This document shows, piece by piece, positions 17,843-26,721 of a stretch of 58,538 bases of DNA. The position numbers and the translations under genes are program-made. Position 1 is the stretch's first letter; each line of letters begins with the position of its first letter. Origin of the DNA: Candidatus Ruthturnera sp. (GTDB lineage: Bacteria > Pseudomonadota > Gammaproteobacteria > PS1 > Pseudothioglobaceae); contig JAUVOQ010000002.1 in the NCBI GenBank assembly GCA_030599095.1, positions 1 to 58,538 on the forward strand. Reading direction: 5' to 3'. The notes under the pieces are model-generated. The model was not told the DNA's origin. It did no database searches and saw only the letters and a program-made list of their open reading frames with translations.

Positions 17843-18628
17843 ATGCTTTTATCTTACTTTGCAATAACTTTGTATCTGGTTGCGGCCCTTTTACTAATGC
17901 GTTATTTTGTGAAAAATGAAACCCAACACCAGCATCAAAAAACCATTTTTTTATTGGTTAGTTTTGCCATGATTGCGCAAGCACTCACCTTTAGCCATTT
18001 TTGGAGCGACAAAGGCATTATTTTTGGCTTGGCAAATAGCGCTTCATTTGTTGCTTGGCTGATTGCTGTTTTGTTGTTTTTATCTTCATTATCTAAACCT
18101 GTGCATGCATTAGGCATATTGGTTTATCCATTAGTAGCATTCACACTAGCCTTTAGTATCGCCTTTCCAGATACCACAAACAAAGTTATTCCACTGAATA
18201 TTGCCTCACACGTATTTTTATCAATCGCTGCCTATGCTCTATTGGCTTTAGCAGTATGCCAATCCGTGTTATTAAAAATCCAAGAAAAGCACTTACACGC
18301 AAGAAAAGTTGATGGCTTTATTAACAAACTTCCAGCACTACAAACCATGGAGGCATTGCTATTTCAAAGCCTTAGAATTGGTTTTTATTTATTAACCTTG
18401 TCACTACTTTCTGGCTTTATTTTTATACAAGATATATTTGCCCAACACTTGATACATAAAACCACCCTTTCAATCATCGCATGGATTATTTTCGCCACAC
18501 TCGTCTTTGGCAGAAAAGCCTTTGGCTGGCGTGGAAAACAAGCCATCACCGCCACACAAGTTGGCTTTGGCATTTTAGTCATTGCTTATTTTGGCTCTAA
18601 ATTTGTGCTAGAGCGCTTGCTTAACTAG
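17843..18628 (+). CDS. CcsA/CcmC-type cytochrome c assembly protein YpjD
   Basis: This 261-residue integral membrane protein has about eight helices and belongs to the cytochrome c assembly family (haem-handling CcmC/CcsA relatives), subgroup YpjD. Useful landmarks are the helix IASHVFLSIAAYALLALAVCQS, the cytoplasmic EKHLHARKVDGFINKLPALQTME loop region and the final helix pair FGRKAFGWRGKQA. YpjD genes are commonly divergent from ffh, as here. A role in haem transport or cytochrome c maturation is inferred. Its TAG stop overlaps the stop of the convergent TOPRIM gene. Confidence 0.85.
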   Translation: MLLSYFAITLYLVAALLLMRYFVKNETQHQHQKTIFLLVSFAMIAQALTFSHFWSDKGIIFGLANSASFVAWLIAVLLFLSSLSKPVHALGILVYPLVAFTLAFSIAFPDTTNKVIPLNIASHVFLSIAAYALLALAVCQSVLLKIQEKHLHARKVDGFINKLPALQTMEALLFQSLRIGFYLLTLSLLSGFIFIQDIFAQHLIHKTTLSIIAWIIFATLVFGRKAFGWRGKQAITATQVGFGILVIAYFGSKFVLERLLN

Positions 18629-19272
18629 GAAAATAATTTTATCAACCAAACTTTAAACGCCTTAGCAACATATTCGTTGTTATTTAATGCAATTTTATTG
18701 ATGGCTGAATATAGTGGCATGCCAGGCTTATCTTGCCAAGCAAAATAGGTACGCATAATCGCTTTGTTTCTGTGTTGTGTCTTAAAAGAAGTTAAACCCT
18801 TACTGTCTGCTTGTTTAATAATATCATCAATAAAATTCTTATCTATATCAGTTGCTAACTCTAAATAAAACTCTTCTAAAGCACCATTGTCTTGATTATT
18901 TGGCATTATCCAAATACCTAATCTTGGTTTTTTTTCTGTGTGAACAAGCCCATTGTTTGGCATACTTAGAGGTAATTTGTAAAAATTCTCAACCTTTTTC
19001 TTAATTTGTTGATAGCGAGCGTCAACATCCTTATCAGCGTCTAAAATAATACCGATAACTTCAAGTGGCACTTCACTTTTTAATAATGCATTTAATTTAC
19101 TCAAAACCTTACTATCACCTCCGCAATTATAAAAACCAAAATTAGTTTTTATGTCATCGTTGTCCTTACAAAACTTGTCAATAATATGACAATCATCGCT
19201 ACCTTCAAGCAACAATACCGATTTTTTTTCACACTCTATCTCGACATGCTTTCTCATGCAGTTATGCGGCAT
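18625..19272 (-). CDS. TOPRIM-domain protein, DUF3226-like (partner of the adjacent ATPase)
   Basis: The 215-residue product matches the DUF3226 pattern, a TOPRIM fold found in OLD-type nucleases: LLLEGSDDCHI with glutamate E23, IIGIILDADKD-type strand with D78 and D80, and GIWIMPNNQDNGALEEF with acidic E133/E134. It ends with KAIMRTYFAWQDKPGMPL and a terminal AFKVWLIKLF. These residues would bind Mg2+ for nucleic-acid cleavage. The ATG follows the ATPase stop with no gap, so the two are translationally linked. Together they look like a two-gene OLD/PARIS-like defence module, which is inference. Its stop overlaps that of convergent ypjD. Confidence 0.8.
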   Translation of the reverse strand: MPHNCMRKHVEIECEKKSVLLLEGSDDCHIIDKFCKDNDDIKTNFGFYNCGGDSKVLSKLNALLKSEVPLEVIGIILDADKDVDARYQQIKKKVENFYKLPLSMPNNGLVHTEKKPRLGIWIMPNNQDNGALEEFYLELATDIDKNFIDDIIKQADSKGLTSFKTQHRNKAIMRTYFAWQDKPGMPLYSAINKIALNNNEYVAKAFKVWLIKLFS

Positions 19273-20322
19273 TTACCTAACCTCTGTATTTGTGCTTAGT
19301 GCGTCACTAAGGTCGGTGAAGTCATAAGACATCACAGAATGTTGTTGGTCTTTGTAATTGATACGGTACATAGTTGCATTTTTCTCGTTGTCTTTCTTCC
19401 ATTGAGAACCAAAAGCCTTAATACAATCGCTACTATGTGTTGTTACAAATACTTGCACATTAAGACTTTCTGCCAAGGTGAAAATTATTTCCCATATCCG
19501 TTCTTGCACAGAATAATGCAAACCATTTTCAAACTCATCAATCAATAAATAGCCATCTTGTGCATTTACCATACTTAAAATAATATACAAAATTCTATTA
19601 ATGCCATCACCCATACTTTTAAAGGGTACTATTTCTCCATTAATGCTTGCCTTTGCCACTCTTCTATCTATATCATGACGACTTTGTTCTACAAATTTTA
19701 TACCTGCTAGATTAGGCTCAATAACTTGCAATGCCTCAATAACCTTGCTTTGCTTATCTGTTAAATCTATGTTGTCCCACATTCTTACAATATCACCAGA
19801 ACCAGAACTATAAACAAACTGCAAGTGATTGTTTGTTTCCATAGACCTTGGTCTATGTCTTCTCGTAAACCTAGACCTACGATAAGAATCATTAAAATCA
19901 TCCCTCAATAAAACATGATTTTTATCTTTGTTCTTAACGACTTCTAAAACCTCATCATTATCTTTATCAATCGTAGTCTTGATTTCAGTTAATTTATTTT
20001 TAGCAGGCTTTCCTTGTTTGGTAATTTCACCAAACACAACCCCTTCTTTATTAAAATCTGATAATTGATGGTTATGGAATAAGTGCCTAACGACAGAAGC
20101 AACAGATGAATAATCATCTCCGTCAGATAAATGCTCATCTTTTTTAACTAAAATATCTTGAATAGCCCTTATTTTATTTGAATGTAAATGGAGGTATAAG
20201 GCTTCCAATAATGCGGTTTTCCCCACGCTATTTTTACCTAAAAATAAGTTGACCTTATTGAGTTTTGGTATTTCTATCTTTTCAAAAGCACGGAAATTTT
20301 TAGCAAAAAATGAATGACACAT
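19273..20322 (-). CDS. AAA/ABC-type ATPase, OLD-like (partner of TOPRIM protein)
   Basis: This 349-residue SMC/OLD-type ATPase has an N-terminal FRAFEKIEIP strand typical of RecF/OLD proteins, Walker A GKNSVGKT (29-36), a signature-like FKSMGDGINRIL, Walker B LLIDEFENGLH (D262-E263) and the H-loop VFVTTHSSD (H296). Between the ATPase halves is a charged insertion with an arginine cluster (YRRSRFTRRHRPRS). A TOPRIM partner follows with zero spacing. lepA lies 40 bases upstream on the same strand, so the pair may ride on lepA transcription. The ribosome-binding site before the ATG is weak. Function in phage or plasmid defence is likely by family but not shown. Confidence 0.85.
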   Translation of the reverse strand: MCHSFFAKNFRAFEKIEIPKLNKVNLFLGKNSVGKTALLEALYLHLHSNKIRAIQDILVKKDEHLSDGDDYSSVASVVRHLFHNHQLSDFNKEGVVFGEITKQGKPAKNKLTEIKTTIDKDNDEVLEVVKNKDKNHVLLRDDFNDSYRRSRFTRRHRPRSMETNNHLQFVYSSGSGDIVRMWDNIDLTDKQSKVIEALQVIEPNLAGIKFVEQSRHDIDRRVAKASINGEIVPFKSMGDGINRILYIILSMVNAQDGYLLIDEFENGLHYSVQERIWEIIFTLAESLNVQVFVTTHSSDCIKAFGSQWKKDNEKNATMYRINYKDQQHSVMSYDFTDLSDALSTNTEVR

Positions 20323-20362
20323 AATTTTTTTTCTAATTTAAAACAATGTTCTAAATTATACA

Positions 20363-22150
20363 TCAATCAATATGCAACACTGCCAAAAAGACTTCCTGAG
20401 GGATGTTTACTCTACCCACGCTGCGCATACGTTTTTTGCCTTTTTTCTGCTTGTCAAGTAGTTTGCGCTTGCGTGAAACGTCGCCGCCGTAGCATTTGGC
20501 AGTGACATTTTTTCTAAGTGCTTTGACGTTTGAGCGTGAAATAATTTTAGAACCGATACAAGCCTGAATAGCAACATCAAACATTTGTCTTGGAATAAGT
20601 TCTTTCATCTTTTCAGCCAACTCACGTCCTTTACGCACAGAATCATCTCGGTGAATAATCAGTGCTAACGCATCTACTGGCTCTTGGTTAATCATGATAT
20701 CTAGGCGAATTAAATCAGCTTCTTGATGGCGCTCAAAATGATAATCCATGGAGGCAAAGCCACGTGATACGGATTTTAATCGGTCAAAAAAATCAAGCAC
20801 AACTTCATTGAGTGGCAATTCATAAAGCAGGGACACTTGCCTGCCCATATAAGTGATGTTTTTTTGCACGCCACGTTTTTCAACACATAAGTTAATTACC
20901 GCACCCACGTATTCGTCAGTCACTAAAATATTTGCGCTAATAATTGGCTCTCTAAACTCGGCAATGCTTTGATTGGCTGGCATTTTTGAGGGGCTATCTA
21001 CTCTGTGAATAGCGCCTTTGGTGTCAAGAATTTCATAAATAACAGTCGGTGCAGTGGTAATTAAATCAAGATCATATTCACGCTCTAAACGTTCTTGAAC
21101 AATTTCCATGTGCAGCAAACCTAAAAATCCAATACGAAAGCCAAAACCCAGTGCGTCTGAATTTTCAGGCTCATATTGCAATGCCGAATCGTTTAGACGA
21201 AGTTTTGCCAAGGCATCACGAAACTTTTCGTAATCTTCACCAGAAATGGGAAAAATACCTGCAAATACACAAGGTTGTACTGGCTTAAAACCCTCCAAAG
21301 GTTCTGATGCGGAATTTTTAGCACTTGTAATGGTGTCTCCCACTGGTGCGCCATCAATATTTTTAATACTGGCAATTAAAAACCCAACCTCTCCTGCTTT
21401 TAAACGGTTTGTTTTTTTGCGCTTAGGCGTGAACACGCCCACCTCATCTACCAAATACTCTTCACCATTTGAGAAAATCTTAATTTTTGTTTTGGTTTTA
21501 ATTTCGCCATCAATCATGCGAATTAAAGACACCACGCCTAAGTAATTATCAAACCAAGAATCAATGATTAACGCTTTAATAGGTGCATCAATATTACCTT
21601 TTGGGGCAGGAATTTTTTCTACAATTTGTTCTAAAATATCCTCAATACCAATGCCTGATTTGGCGCTGGCGTGAACTGCATCATGCGCCTCAACGCCAAT
21701 GACATCTTCAATTTCATCTACCACACGCTCAGGATCTGCCGCTGGCAAATCAATCTTATTAAGCACAGGTACGACTTCTAGGCCTTGGTCTAGTGCCGTA
21801 TAGCAATTTGCAACCGTTTGTGCCTCAACCCCTTGCGATGCATCAACAATAAGCAGTGCGCCCTCGCAAGCAGAAAGTGAGCGAGACACTTCATAAGAAA
21901 AATCCACATGACCAGGCGTGTCAATAAAATTCAGCTGGTAAGTTTCACCATTTCTAGCATGGTAATCCAGCGTGACACTTTGCGATTTAATCGTAATGCC
22001 ACGCTCTTTTTCAATGTCCATAGAATCCAATACTTGTGCTGACATTTCCCGATCACTTAAACCGCCACAAAACTGAATAAAGCGATCAGCAATGGTTGAT
22101 TTACCGTGGTCAATATGAGCAATAATTGAAAAATTACGAATGTTTTTCAT
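20363..22150 (-). CDS. lepA: elongation factor 4 (LepA)
   Basis: LepA is a translational GTPase acting on the ribosome, related to EF-G. The product from the ATG at 22148-22150 is 595 residues. It has G1 [10 protein letters not shown]3 DTPGHVDF and G4 NKID, the elbow domain and the LepA-specific C-terminal domain with [15 protein letters not shown] and a lysine-rich end ([16 protein letters not shown]). The in-frame start 27 bases earlier adds residues outside the family N-terminus ([12 protein letters not shown]). lepA usually precedes lepB-rnc-era; here lepB is absent and about 5.5 kb of other genes separate lepA from rnc. Confidence 0.96.
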   Translation of the reverse strand: MKNIRNFSIIAHIDHGKSTIADRFIQFCGGLSDREMSAQVLDSMDIEKERGITIKSQSVTLDYHARNGETYQLNFIDTPGHVDFSYEVSRSLSACEGALLIVDASQGVEAQTVANCYTALDQGLEVVPVLNKIDLPAADPERVVDEIEDVIGVEAHDAVHASAKSGIGIEDILEQIVEKIPAPKGNIDAPIKALIIDSWFDNYLGVVSLIRMIDGEIKTKTKIKIFSNGEEYLVDEVGVFTPKRKKTNRLKAGEVGFLIASIKNIDGAPVGDTITSAKNSASEPLEGFKPVQPCVFAGIFPISGEDYEKFRDALAKLRLNDSALQYEPENSDALGFGFRIGFLGLLHMEIVQERLEREYDLDLITTAPTVIYEILDTKGAIHRVDSPSKMPANQSIAEFREPIISANILVTDEYVGAVINLCVEKRGVQKNITYMGRQVSLLYELPLNEVVLDFFDRLKSVSRGFASMDYHFERHQEADLIRLDIMINQEPVDALALIIHRDDSVRKGRELAEKMKELIPRQMFDVAIQACIGSKIISRSNVKALRKNVTAKCYGGDVSRKRKLLDKQKKGKKRMRSVGRVNIPQEVFLAVLHID

Positions 22151-22191
22151 GTGATAAAATAGATTTTTTTTAAGCACATTATTATACAGTT

Positions 22192-22641
22192 ATGAATAAA
22201 GTTCAACCAATTACCTGCACCGCTACAAGCGATTCAGAAATAAGCATTCCCGATACTCAAGGACGTTATATCGTCTTATATTTTTACCCCAAAGACGCCA
22301 CCCCAGGATGCACCACTGAAGGACAAGATTTTAGAGACAATCATCAAGCCTTTGCAGATGCCAATACGGTGATTTATGGCGTTTCAAAAGATGATTTAAC
22401 CAAGCATGAAAAATTCAAAGCCAAGCAAAATTTCCCTTTTGATCTGATTGCTGATGTTGATGGCACTTTGTGCGAATTGCTTCATGTTTGGCAGTTAAAA
22501 AAGTTTATGGGGCGTGAATATATGGGCATTGTAAGGTCAACTTTCTTGATTGATGTCAATGGCAATATTCTTAAACATTGGGATAAAGTCAAGGTCAAAG
22601 GTCACGTCAAAGAAGTTTTAGCAGTTGTTCAAGCACTATGA
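22192..22641 (+). CDS. bcp: peroxiredoxin, Bcp/PrxQ type
   Basis: This thiol peroxidase reduces hydrogen peroxide and organic peroxides in the cytoplasm. The 149-residue product has the peroxidatic cysteine at residue 40 in DATPGCTTEGQDF and the later RSTFLID strand with its conserved arginine. The second cysteine five residues on, present in E. coli Bcp, is missing. Another cysteine lies at 94 (GTLCELL) and could resolve instead, so this may be an atypical or 1-Cys version. Divergent from lepA; its stop overlaps the ubiG start. Confidence 0.93.
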   Translation: MNKVQPITCTATSDSEISIPDTQGRYIVLYFYPKDATPGCTTEGQDFRDNHQAFADANTVIYGVSKDDLTKHEKFKAKQNFPFDLIADVDGTLCELLHVWQLKKFMGREYMGIVRSTFLIDVNGNILKHWDKVKVKGHVKEVLAVVQAL

Positions 22642-23336
22642 GCAACGTAGATTTTAACGAGGTTGATAAATTCGCCGCCCTAGCATCACGCTGGTGGGAT
22701 AAAAACTCTGAATTTAAGCCCCTGCACGATATTAATCCACTCAGGCTAAATTATATCAAAGAAAAATGTGGTGGCTCACTCAAAGACAAAAAAATCCTTG
22801 ATGTTGGCTGTGGTGGTGGCATCTTAGCAGAATCCCTTGCTTTAGAAGGTGCGATTGTGACAGGCATTGACATGGCAGAAGCAGGCTTAGAAGTTGCCAA
22901 ATTGCACTTGCTTGAATCAGGTTTGGAAGTGGATTATCAAAAAATCCCTGTGGAAGAATTTGCCGAGCAACAGCCCGAAAAATTTGACATTGTTGCCTGT
23001 TTAGAAATGTTAGAACATGTGCCTGACCCATCCTCAATCATCAAAGCTTGTGGTAAATTAGCCAACCCTAGCGGACAAGCCTTCTTTTCAACCATCAACC
23101 GCAATGCAAAATCCTATTTATTCGCCATCATCGGTGCAGAATATATCCTCAAACTTCTACCCCAAGGCACGCACGATTGGGATAAATTCATCCAACCCAG
23201 CGAAATGGACGAATGGGCAAGACACGCAGGTTTAACCCTAAAAGGCATGATTGGTATGACCTATAATCCCTTCACAAAAACCTACAAATTTGAAGATGAT
23301 GTGAGTGTAAACTATTTGTCTTATTATCAAAAATAA
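22638..23336 (+). CDS. ubiG: ubiquinone biosynthesis O-methyltransferase
   Basis: UbiG carries out both O-methylations in ubiquinone synthesis using S-adenosylmethionine. The 232-residue product begins MSNVDFNEVDKFAALASRWW, the usual N-terminal pattern. It has SAM motif I LDVGCGGGILAESLA, motif II EMLEHVPDP and the C-terminal THDWDKFIQPSEM and GMTYNPFT segments specific to UbiG/Coq3. The ATGA overlap with bcp suggests co-translation. Ubiquinol is the substrate of the bc1 complex encoded later in the window. Confidence 0.96.
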   Translation: MSNVDFNEVDKFAALASRWWDKNSEFKPLHDINPLRLNYIKEKCGGSLKDKKILDVGCGGGILAESLALEGAIVTGIDMAEAGLEVAKLHLLESGLEVDYQKIPVEEFAEQQPEKFDIVACLEMLEHVPDPSSIIKACGKLANPSGQAFFSTINRNAKSYLFAIIGAEYILKLLPQGTHDWDKFIQPSEMDEWARHAGLTLKGMIGMTYNPFTKTYKFEDDVSVNYLSYYQK

Positions 23337-23368
23337 CAGCGATAAACCATAAAAACAACTATAGGTAA

Positions 23369-23382
23369 ATGAAAAATGAAAA
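23369..23382 (+). repeat. two ATGAAAA heptads at a translation start
   Basis: Two tandem copies of ATGAAAA lie at 23369-23375 and 23376-23382. The second ATG (23376) starts the Sel1-repeat protein; the first (23369) opens another frame. An AGG at 23363-23365 is spaced better for the second ATG. The same unit occurs four times ahead of the small secreted protein at 24596. Confidence 0.9.
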
Positions 23383-23843
23383 AAATACTATTATTAGCAA
23401 TTCTAAGTTTTGGATTAAGCACTGGCGCACTTGCCGATACAATTGATACATACAAAAAGGCTTGTGATTTGAATGAGGGTGTTGGTTGTTTTATGCTTGG
23501 GGCTATGTATATAAAAGGCAAAGGTGTTAAGCAAAGTGATTTTAAAGCAGTGGAGTATTTGAAAAAATCTTGTGGTTTAAATGAGGGTCTTGCTTGTGCT
23601 GCACTTGGGATTATGTATAAGCGTGGCAAAGGTGTTAAGCAAGATTATTTTAAAGCAGTGGAATATTATCAAAAGGCTTGTGATTTGAATGAGGGTGTTG
23701 GTTGTCTTAGTCTTGGGATTATGTATGAGAATGGCAAAGGTGTTAGGCAAAGCAACACCCAAGCCTTGGAATACTACGGCAAAGCTTGTGATTTAAAAAG
23801 CCAATTAGGTTGTAAAAACTATGCCCGACTGAAAAAGAAATAA
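23376..23843 (+). CDS. secreted Sel1-repeat protein (Hcp-like)
   Basis: The 155-residue product has a signal peptide (MKKILLLAILSFGLSTGALA), then four Sel1-like repeats of about 36 residues with paired cysteines (KACDLNEGVGC, KSCGLNEGLAC, KACDLNEGVGC, KACDLKSQLGC) and glycine turns (KGKGVKQ). This disulfide-bonded pattern is that of Helicobacter cysteine-rich Hcp proteins, exported solenoids that bind partners. The ligand is unknown. The repeats are close to each other in DNA, so copy number may vary. Its start is preceded by ATGAAAA heptads. Confidence 0.85.
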   Translation: MKKILLLAILSFGLSTGALADTIDTYKKACDLNEGVGCFMLGAMYIKGKGVKQSDFKAVEYLKKSCGLNEGLACAALGIMYKRGKGVKQDYFKAVEYYQKACDLNEGVGCLSLGIMYENGKGVRQSNTQALEYYGKACDLKSQLGCKNYARLKKK

Positions 23844-23920
23844 TTTGATAAATTTACACCATTCTATAAATACATAAGCCATAAAAGAATGAAAGAAATA
23901 CCGATACTGAAATTATTGTT

Positions 23921-23960
23921 TATAACATTTTTATAACATAAAATAGAATGATGATATAAT
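23921..23960 (+). promoter_or_regulatory. probable promoter/operator of the toxin-antitoxin pair
   Basis: A -10 hexamer TATAAT lies at 23955-23960, seven bases ahead of the toxin ATG. Directly upstream, TATAACATTTT followed by TATAACATA forms an 11-base direct repeat over the expected -35 region, and this could be the antitoxin operator. The transcript would be nearly leaderless. No good -35 hexamer is seen. Confidence 0.4.
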
Positions 23961-23966
23961 TAATTT

Positions 23967-24224
23967 ATGAATAAAATAACTTGGGCGAATAAGGCGAAAA
24001 AAGACCTTAGGAAAATCCCAAAAAATCAAAAGATGCAAATTTATCAAGCCATTTCGACATTAAGCAGACCAACGGATGAATGGCATAATGTTAAGAAATT
24101 AAAAAATCATCCGTCTGATTATCGTCTAAGAGTTGGAAATTATCGGGTTGTATTTGACTTTCAGAAAAAAGCAACTATTATTAGTATTGAAAAAATAGGA
24201 GTTCGAGATGAGAGAACATATTGA
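23967..24224 (+). CDS. RelE/ParE-superfamily toxin
   Basis: The 85-residue product has the RelE fold signature: N-terminal WANKAKKDLRKIPKNQK, the central LKNHPSDYRLRVGNYRVVFDF strand pair with conserved arginines, and a C-terminal IEKIGVRDERTY. Family members are ribosome-dependent mRNA interferases or gyrase inhibitors; the exact activity here is not known. It precedes its antitoxin, overlapping it by 17 bases, the HigBA-like toxin-first order. Confidence 0.85.
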   Translation: MNKITWANKAKKDLRKIPKNQKMQIYQAISTLSRPTDEWHNVKKLKNHPSDYRLRVGNYRVVFDFQKKATIISIEKIGVRDERTY

Positions 24225-24549
24225 TGAGCAAATTATTAAACACAACGGTGTTCCTGTTTTTGTGGTTGTGCCTTTTGATGCGTATCAGGCGCTTAAAAAT
24301 CAAAAAAATCCAAACTGGTGGGCAGATGAAACGCCACACGAAGTTGTGGGTAGTGTTATTAAAGGAGTGTCGCCGATTAAAGCTTGGCGATTGTTTCTAA
24401 AATTTACACAAAAACAAGTGGCACTTAAAGCAGGCATGCAGCAAAGTGCCTATGCTAGAATTGAGAATAATACCAAACTGCCTAAAACTTCAACCTTAGA
24501 AAAAATAGCCCGAGGTTTGGGGGTGAGTTTAGGGCAGTTAGAGTTTTAA
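24208..24549 (+). CDS. antitoxin with Phd-like N-terminus and Xre-type HTH
   Basis: The 113-residue product overlaps the toxin gene. Residues 1-35 (EQIIKHNGVPVFVVVPFDAYQAL) look like a Phd/YefM-type dimerisation segment. Residues 58-113 form an Xre-type helix-turn-helix (FLKFTQKQVALKAGMQQSAY, then LEKIARGLGVSLGQLEF). The HTH probably binds its own promoter while another part covers the toxin. This composite architecture is known for RelE-type antitoxins. Neutralisation of the partner is inferred from linkage. Confidence 0.8.
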   Translation: MREHIDEQIIKHNGVPVFVVVPFDAYQALKNQKNPNWWADETPHEVVGSVIKGVSPIKAWRLFLKFTQKQVALKAGMQQSAYARIENNTKLPKTSTLEKIARGLGVSLGQLEF

Positions 24550-24574
24550 CAACAGGCAATCGCAGTAATGCCAA

Positions 24575-24602
24575 ATGAAAAATGAAAAATGAAAAATGAA
24601 AA
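24575..24602 (+). repeat. four ATGAAAA heptads across a translation start
   Basis: Exact ATGAAAA units begin at 24575, 24582, 24589 and 24596. Because the unit is seven bases, successive ATGs fall in different frames; only the last opens the signal peptide of the downstream gene. Changing the copy number would not alter that frame but would change the spacing to upstream signals and the number of competing starts. Confidence 0.95.
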
Positions 24603-24901
24603 AAATACTCGCTTTTTTATTATTTACTATCAATCTTAACGGATTGGCACTTTCACCCAATGAGATGCTAGTGATTATCGGTGCAGTTAAATATTACAAT
24701 GAAAACTGTGCAGGGTTAAATCCAATGGGTTATCACCAAATGAATAAAGGCTTAAAACGTTTTAAAATGGACAGAACGCCTGTGTCTGTACTGGAACAAC
24801 ATTCCTTAGCCGTATCCAGTTATCAAACCGCAGAAAAATTTGGTTGTGTTGGTACTAAGAATGAGGCTTATAAAGCAGGGTTTGGTCAGTATATTAATTA
24901 A
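24596..24901 (+). CDS. small secreted hypothetical protein (101 aa)
   Basis: The product starts with a lipid-free signal peptide (KKILAFLLFTINLNGLALS) and continues as a mature domain of about 80 residues with two cysteines (NENCAGLNP; AEKFGCVGTK) that could form a disulfide. I do not recognise the family. The start is set by the last of four ATGAAAA heptads; no strong ribosome-binding site is seen. It follows the toxin-antitoxin genes and is convergent with acpS. Confidence 0.6.
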   Translation: MKKILAFLLFTINLNGLALSPNEMLVIIGAVKYYNENCAGLNPMGYHQMNKGLKRFKMDRTPVSVLEQHSLAVSSYQTAEKFGCVGTKNEAYKAGFGQYIN

Positions 24902-24921
24902 GAAACGGGCAAGGCTCGTTT

Positions 24922-25299
24922 CTAACTTTCTAAGATAACAAAAGCAACAGCATTGTGCTTTTCATCTGATAGGCTTAAATGTGCCCGCTTAATGTTTTTA
25001 TCCATAAGGTATAAGCGTAATTTTTCGCTAGGAATAAAGTACGGCTTGCCATTTTCATTATTACGTATGGTTAAATCTTGAAAACTAACCATCTTACCAA
25101 TGCCCGTGCCTAAGGCTTTGGCAAAAGCCTCTTTGGCGGCAAAACGCTTGGCGCAATAAGTGGCACTGTCACCTTTATTGGCAAATAGGGCTTGTTCGTG
25201 TTCGGATAATACACGTTTGACAAAACCTTGTTTTTTTTTGCTTAATATGTACTCAACACGTTTGATATTGATAATATCAGTGCCTACGCCATAAATCAT
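24922..25299 (-). CDS. acpS: holo-[acyl-carrier-protein] synthase
   Basis: AcpS moves the 4'-phosphopantetheine arm from CoA to apo-ACP, needed for fatty acid synthesis. The 125-residue product has the N-terminal [13 protein letters not shown] with its metal-binding aspartate, and [20 protein letters not shown] with the catalytic-site glutamate. It ends with the [15 protein letters not shown] strands. Length is typical. Its start overlaps the pdxJ stop, the conserved end of the rnc-era-recO-pdxJ-acpS operon. Confidence 0.96.
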   Translation of the reverse strand: MIYGVGTDIINIKRVEYILSKKKQGFVKRVLSEHEQALFANKGDSATYCAKRFAAKEAFAKALGTGIGKMVSFQDLTIRNNENGKPYFIPSEKLRLYLMDKNIKRAHLSLSDEKHNAVAFVILES

Positions 25300-26021
25300 G
25301 ACCTTGCCTCTAGCATTAATGTTTTCATCTCACGAGTAGCGGCTTCAAGCCCGACAAATATGGCTCTGGCAATAACTGAATGCCCGATATTAAGCTCGAC
25401 AATTTCAGGTAATTTGGCAATGGCAGTTGTATTTTCCAAGGTCAATCCGTGTCCTGCATTGACTTGCAGGCCAATTGAGTGTGCGTAAATGGTCATGGTT
25501 TTAATTTTTTCAAGTTCTACTAGCTGCCTCTCATCAGTTGCATTCGCATAATGCCCAGTATGCAACTCAATCACAGGTGCACCACACTGCTTAGCTGCAT
25601 CAATTTGATCCTTTTGTGCGTCAATAAACAAAGAGACAATAATTTGTGACTCGCTCAAACGCAAACAAACGTCTTTCATTTTGGGTATTTGCGATGCGAC
25701 ATCAAGCCCACCTTCGGTAGTTAACTCCTCACGCTTTTCAGGCACAAGACAACAATCCTGAGGTTTGACTTTGCTAGCAATGGCAACCATTTCATCTGTT
25801 GCTGCCATTTCTAGGTTCATCTTTGTGGTGAGTTGATTGCGTAAAATTTCAACATCAGCATCTTGGATATGACGTCTATCCTCGCGCAAATGTAGCGTAA
25901 TGCTGTCTGCACCTGATTTTTCACATAATAAAGCTGCCTCTATCGGCGAGGGATAGTTTGTGCCTCTGGCCTGCCTAATGGTGGCGATGTGATCAATGTT
26001 AATGCCTAAATAAATACTCAT
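25296..26021 (-). CDS. pdxJ: pyridoxine 5'-phosphate synthase
   Basis: PdxJ closes the vitamin B6 ring from 1-deoxyxylulose 5-phosphate and 3-amino-2-oxopropyl phosphate. The 241-residue TIM barrel starts [15 protein letters not shown], includes [18 protein letters not shown], a catalytic-glutamate segment in [11 protein letters not shown], and [14 protein letters not shown]. The last phosphate-binding turn is [13 protein letters not shown]. It is preceded by recO after seven bases and overlaps acpS by four. Confidence 0.97.
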   Translation of the reverse strand: MSIYLGINIDHIATIRQARGTNYPSPIEAALLCEKSGADSITLHLREDRRHIQDADVEILRNQLTTKMNLEMAATDEMVAIASKVKPQDCCLVPEKREELTTEGGLDVASQIPKMKDVCLRLSESQIIVSLFIDAQKDQIDAAKQCGAPVIELHTGHYANATDERQLVELEKIKTMTIYAHSIGLQVNAGHGLTLENTTAIAKLPEIVELNIGHSVIARAIFVGLEAATREMKTLMLEARS

Positions 26022-26028
26022 TTTGTTT

Positions 26029-26721
26029 TTATGGTTTAATAAAAAATAAAGACCGACTTTTTAAGGGCTTATCGCCCAAAATCGAACGTAAGCGCTGTCT
26101 GTTCAAATCACGACAAACCTTTAGTTGTTGTAAATTTGGACTATTTTCAATGGATTCTATTAGTAATTGGTTGATTAATTTTCCCGATATTTTACCTAAA
26201 GAATTGAGCATAAATCCTACTTGAGGTTGATATTCATAATGGCTGTTTTGGTCAATCTCGTTGCCATTAATATCAGTTTCAAAATCAATGCCGTAACCCA
26301 ACTCAGTCAATAGGTTATTTTCAAATATTCTCAAATGCCAATGCCTAGCACTTTGCTTCAAATGCCCCACCTGAACCATAAATTGTCGATAGCGTTCAAA
26401 TAACCCAGAATGTGGGTCTTGCTCGTATAGTAGTCTTGATATTAACTCGTTTACATACATACCCAAAATCAATTCTTCACCTTTAAAATTTCTAGGCATG
26501 TCGTCAATTTCCCAATGGCTTAGTGCTTTTAACTCGCCCCTGCCTGAAAATGAAATACTTAAATGCTGAAACATCTGAATATGGGTTTTTGAGCCTCTAA
26601 GCCCCCTACCAACCAAGCGAATTCTGCCAAAATCACGGGTAAAAAAATCAAGTAGCAATGATGAATCTTTAAAAGCCCGGCGATGAATTAAAAAAGCAGG
26701 CGTTAATTCAACTTTAGTCAT
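26029..26721 (-). CDS. recO: DNA repair protein RecO
   Basis: RecO works with RecR and RecF to load RecA onto single-stranded DNA and also anneals strands. The 230-residue product has the N-terminal OB fold ([20 protein letters not shown], then [14 protein letters not shown]) and an alpha-helical C-terminal domain with [18 protein letters not shown]. Zinc-finger cysteines are absent, as in many gammaproteobacterial RecO. The start overlaps era by eight bases. Confidence 0.93.
   Translation of the reverse strand: MTKVELTPAFLIHRRAFKDSSLLLDFFTRDFGRIRLVGRGLRGSKTHIQMFQHLSISFSGRGELKALSHWEIDDMPRNFKGEELILGMYVNELISRLLYEQDPHSGLFERYRQFMVQVGHLKQSARHWHLRIFENNLLTELGYGIDFETDINGNEIDQNSHYEYQPQVGFMLNSLGKISGKLINQLLIESIENSPNLQQLKVCRDLNRQRLRSILGDKPLKSRSLFFIKP

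Noticed and set aside
23376-23843. Possible CRISPR-like repeats in the Sel1 gene
   Set aside because: The regular repeats are about 108 bases apart and encode Sel1 motifs; there are no short spacers.
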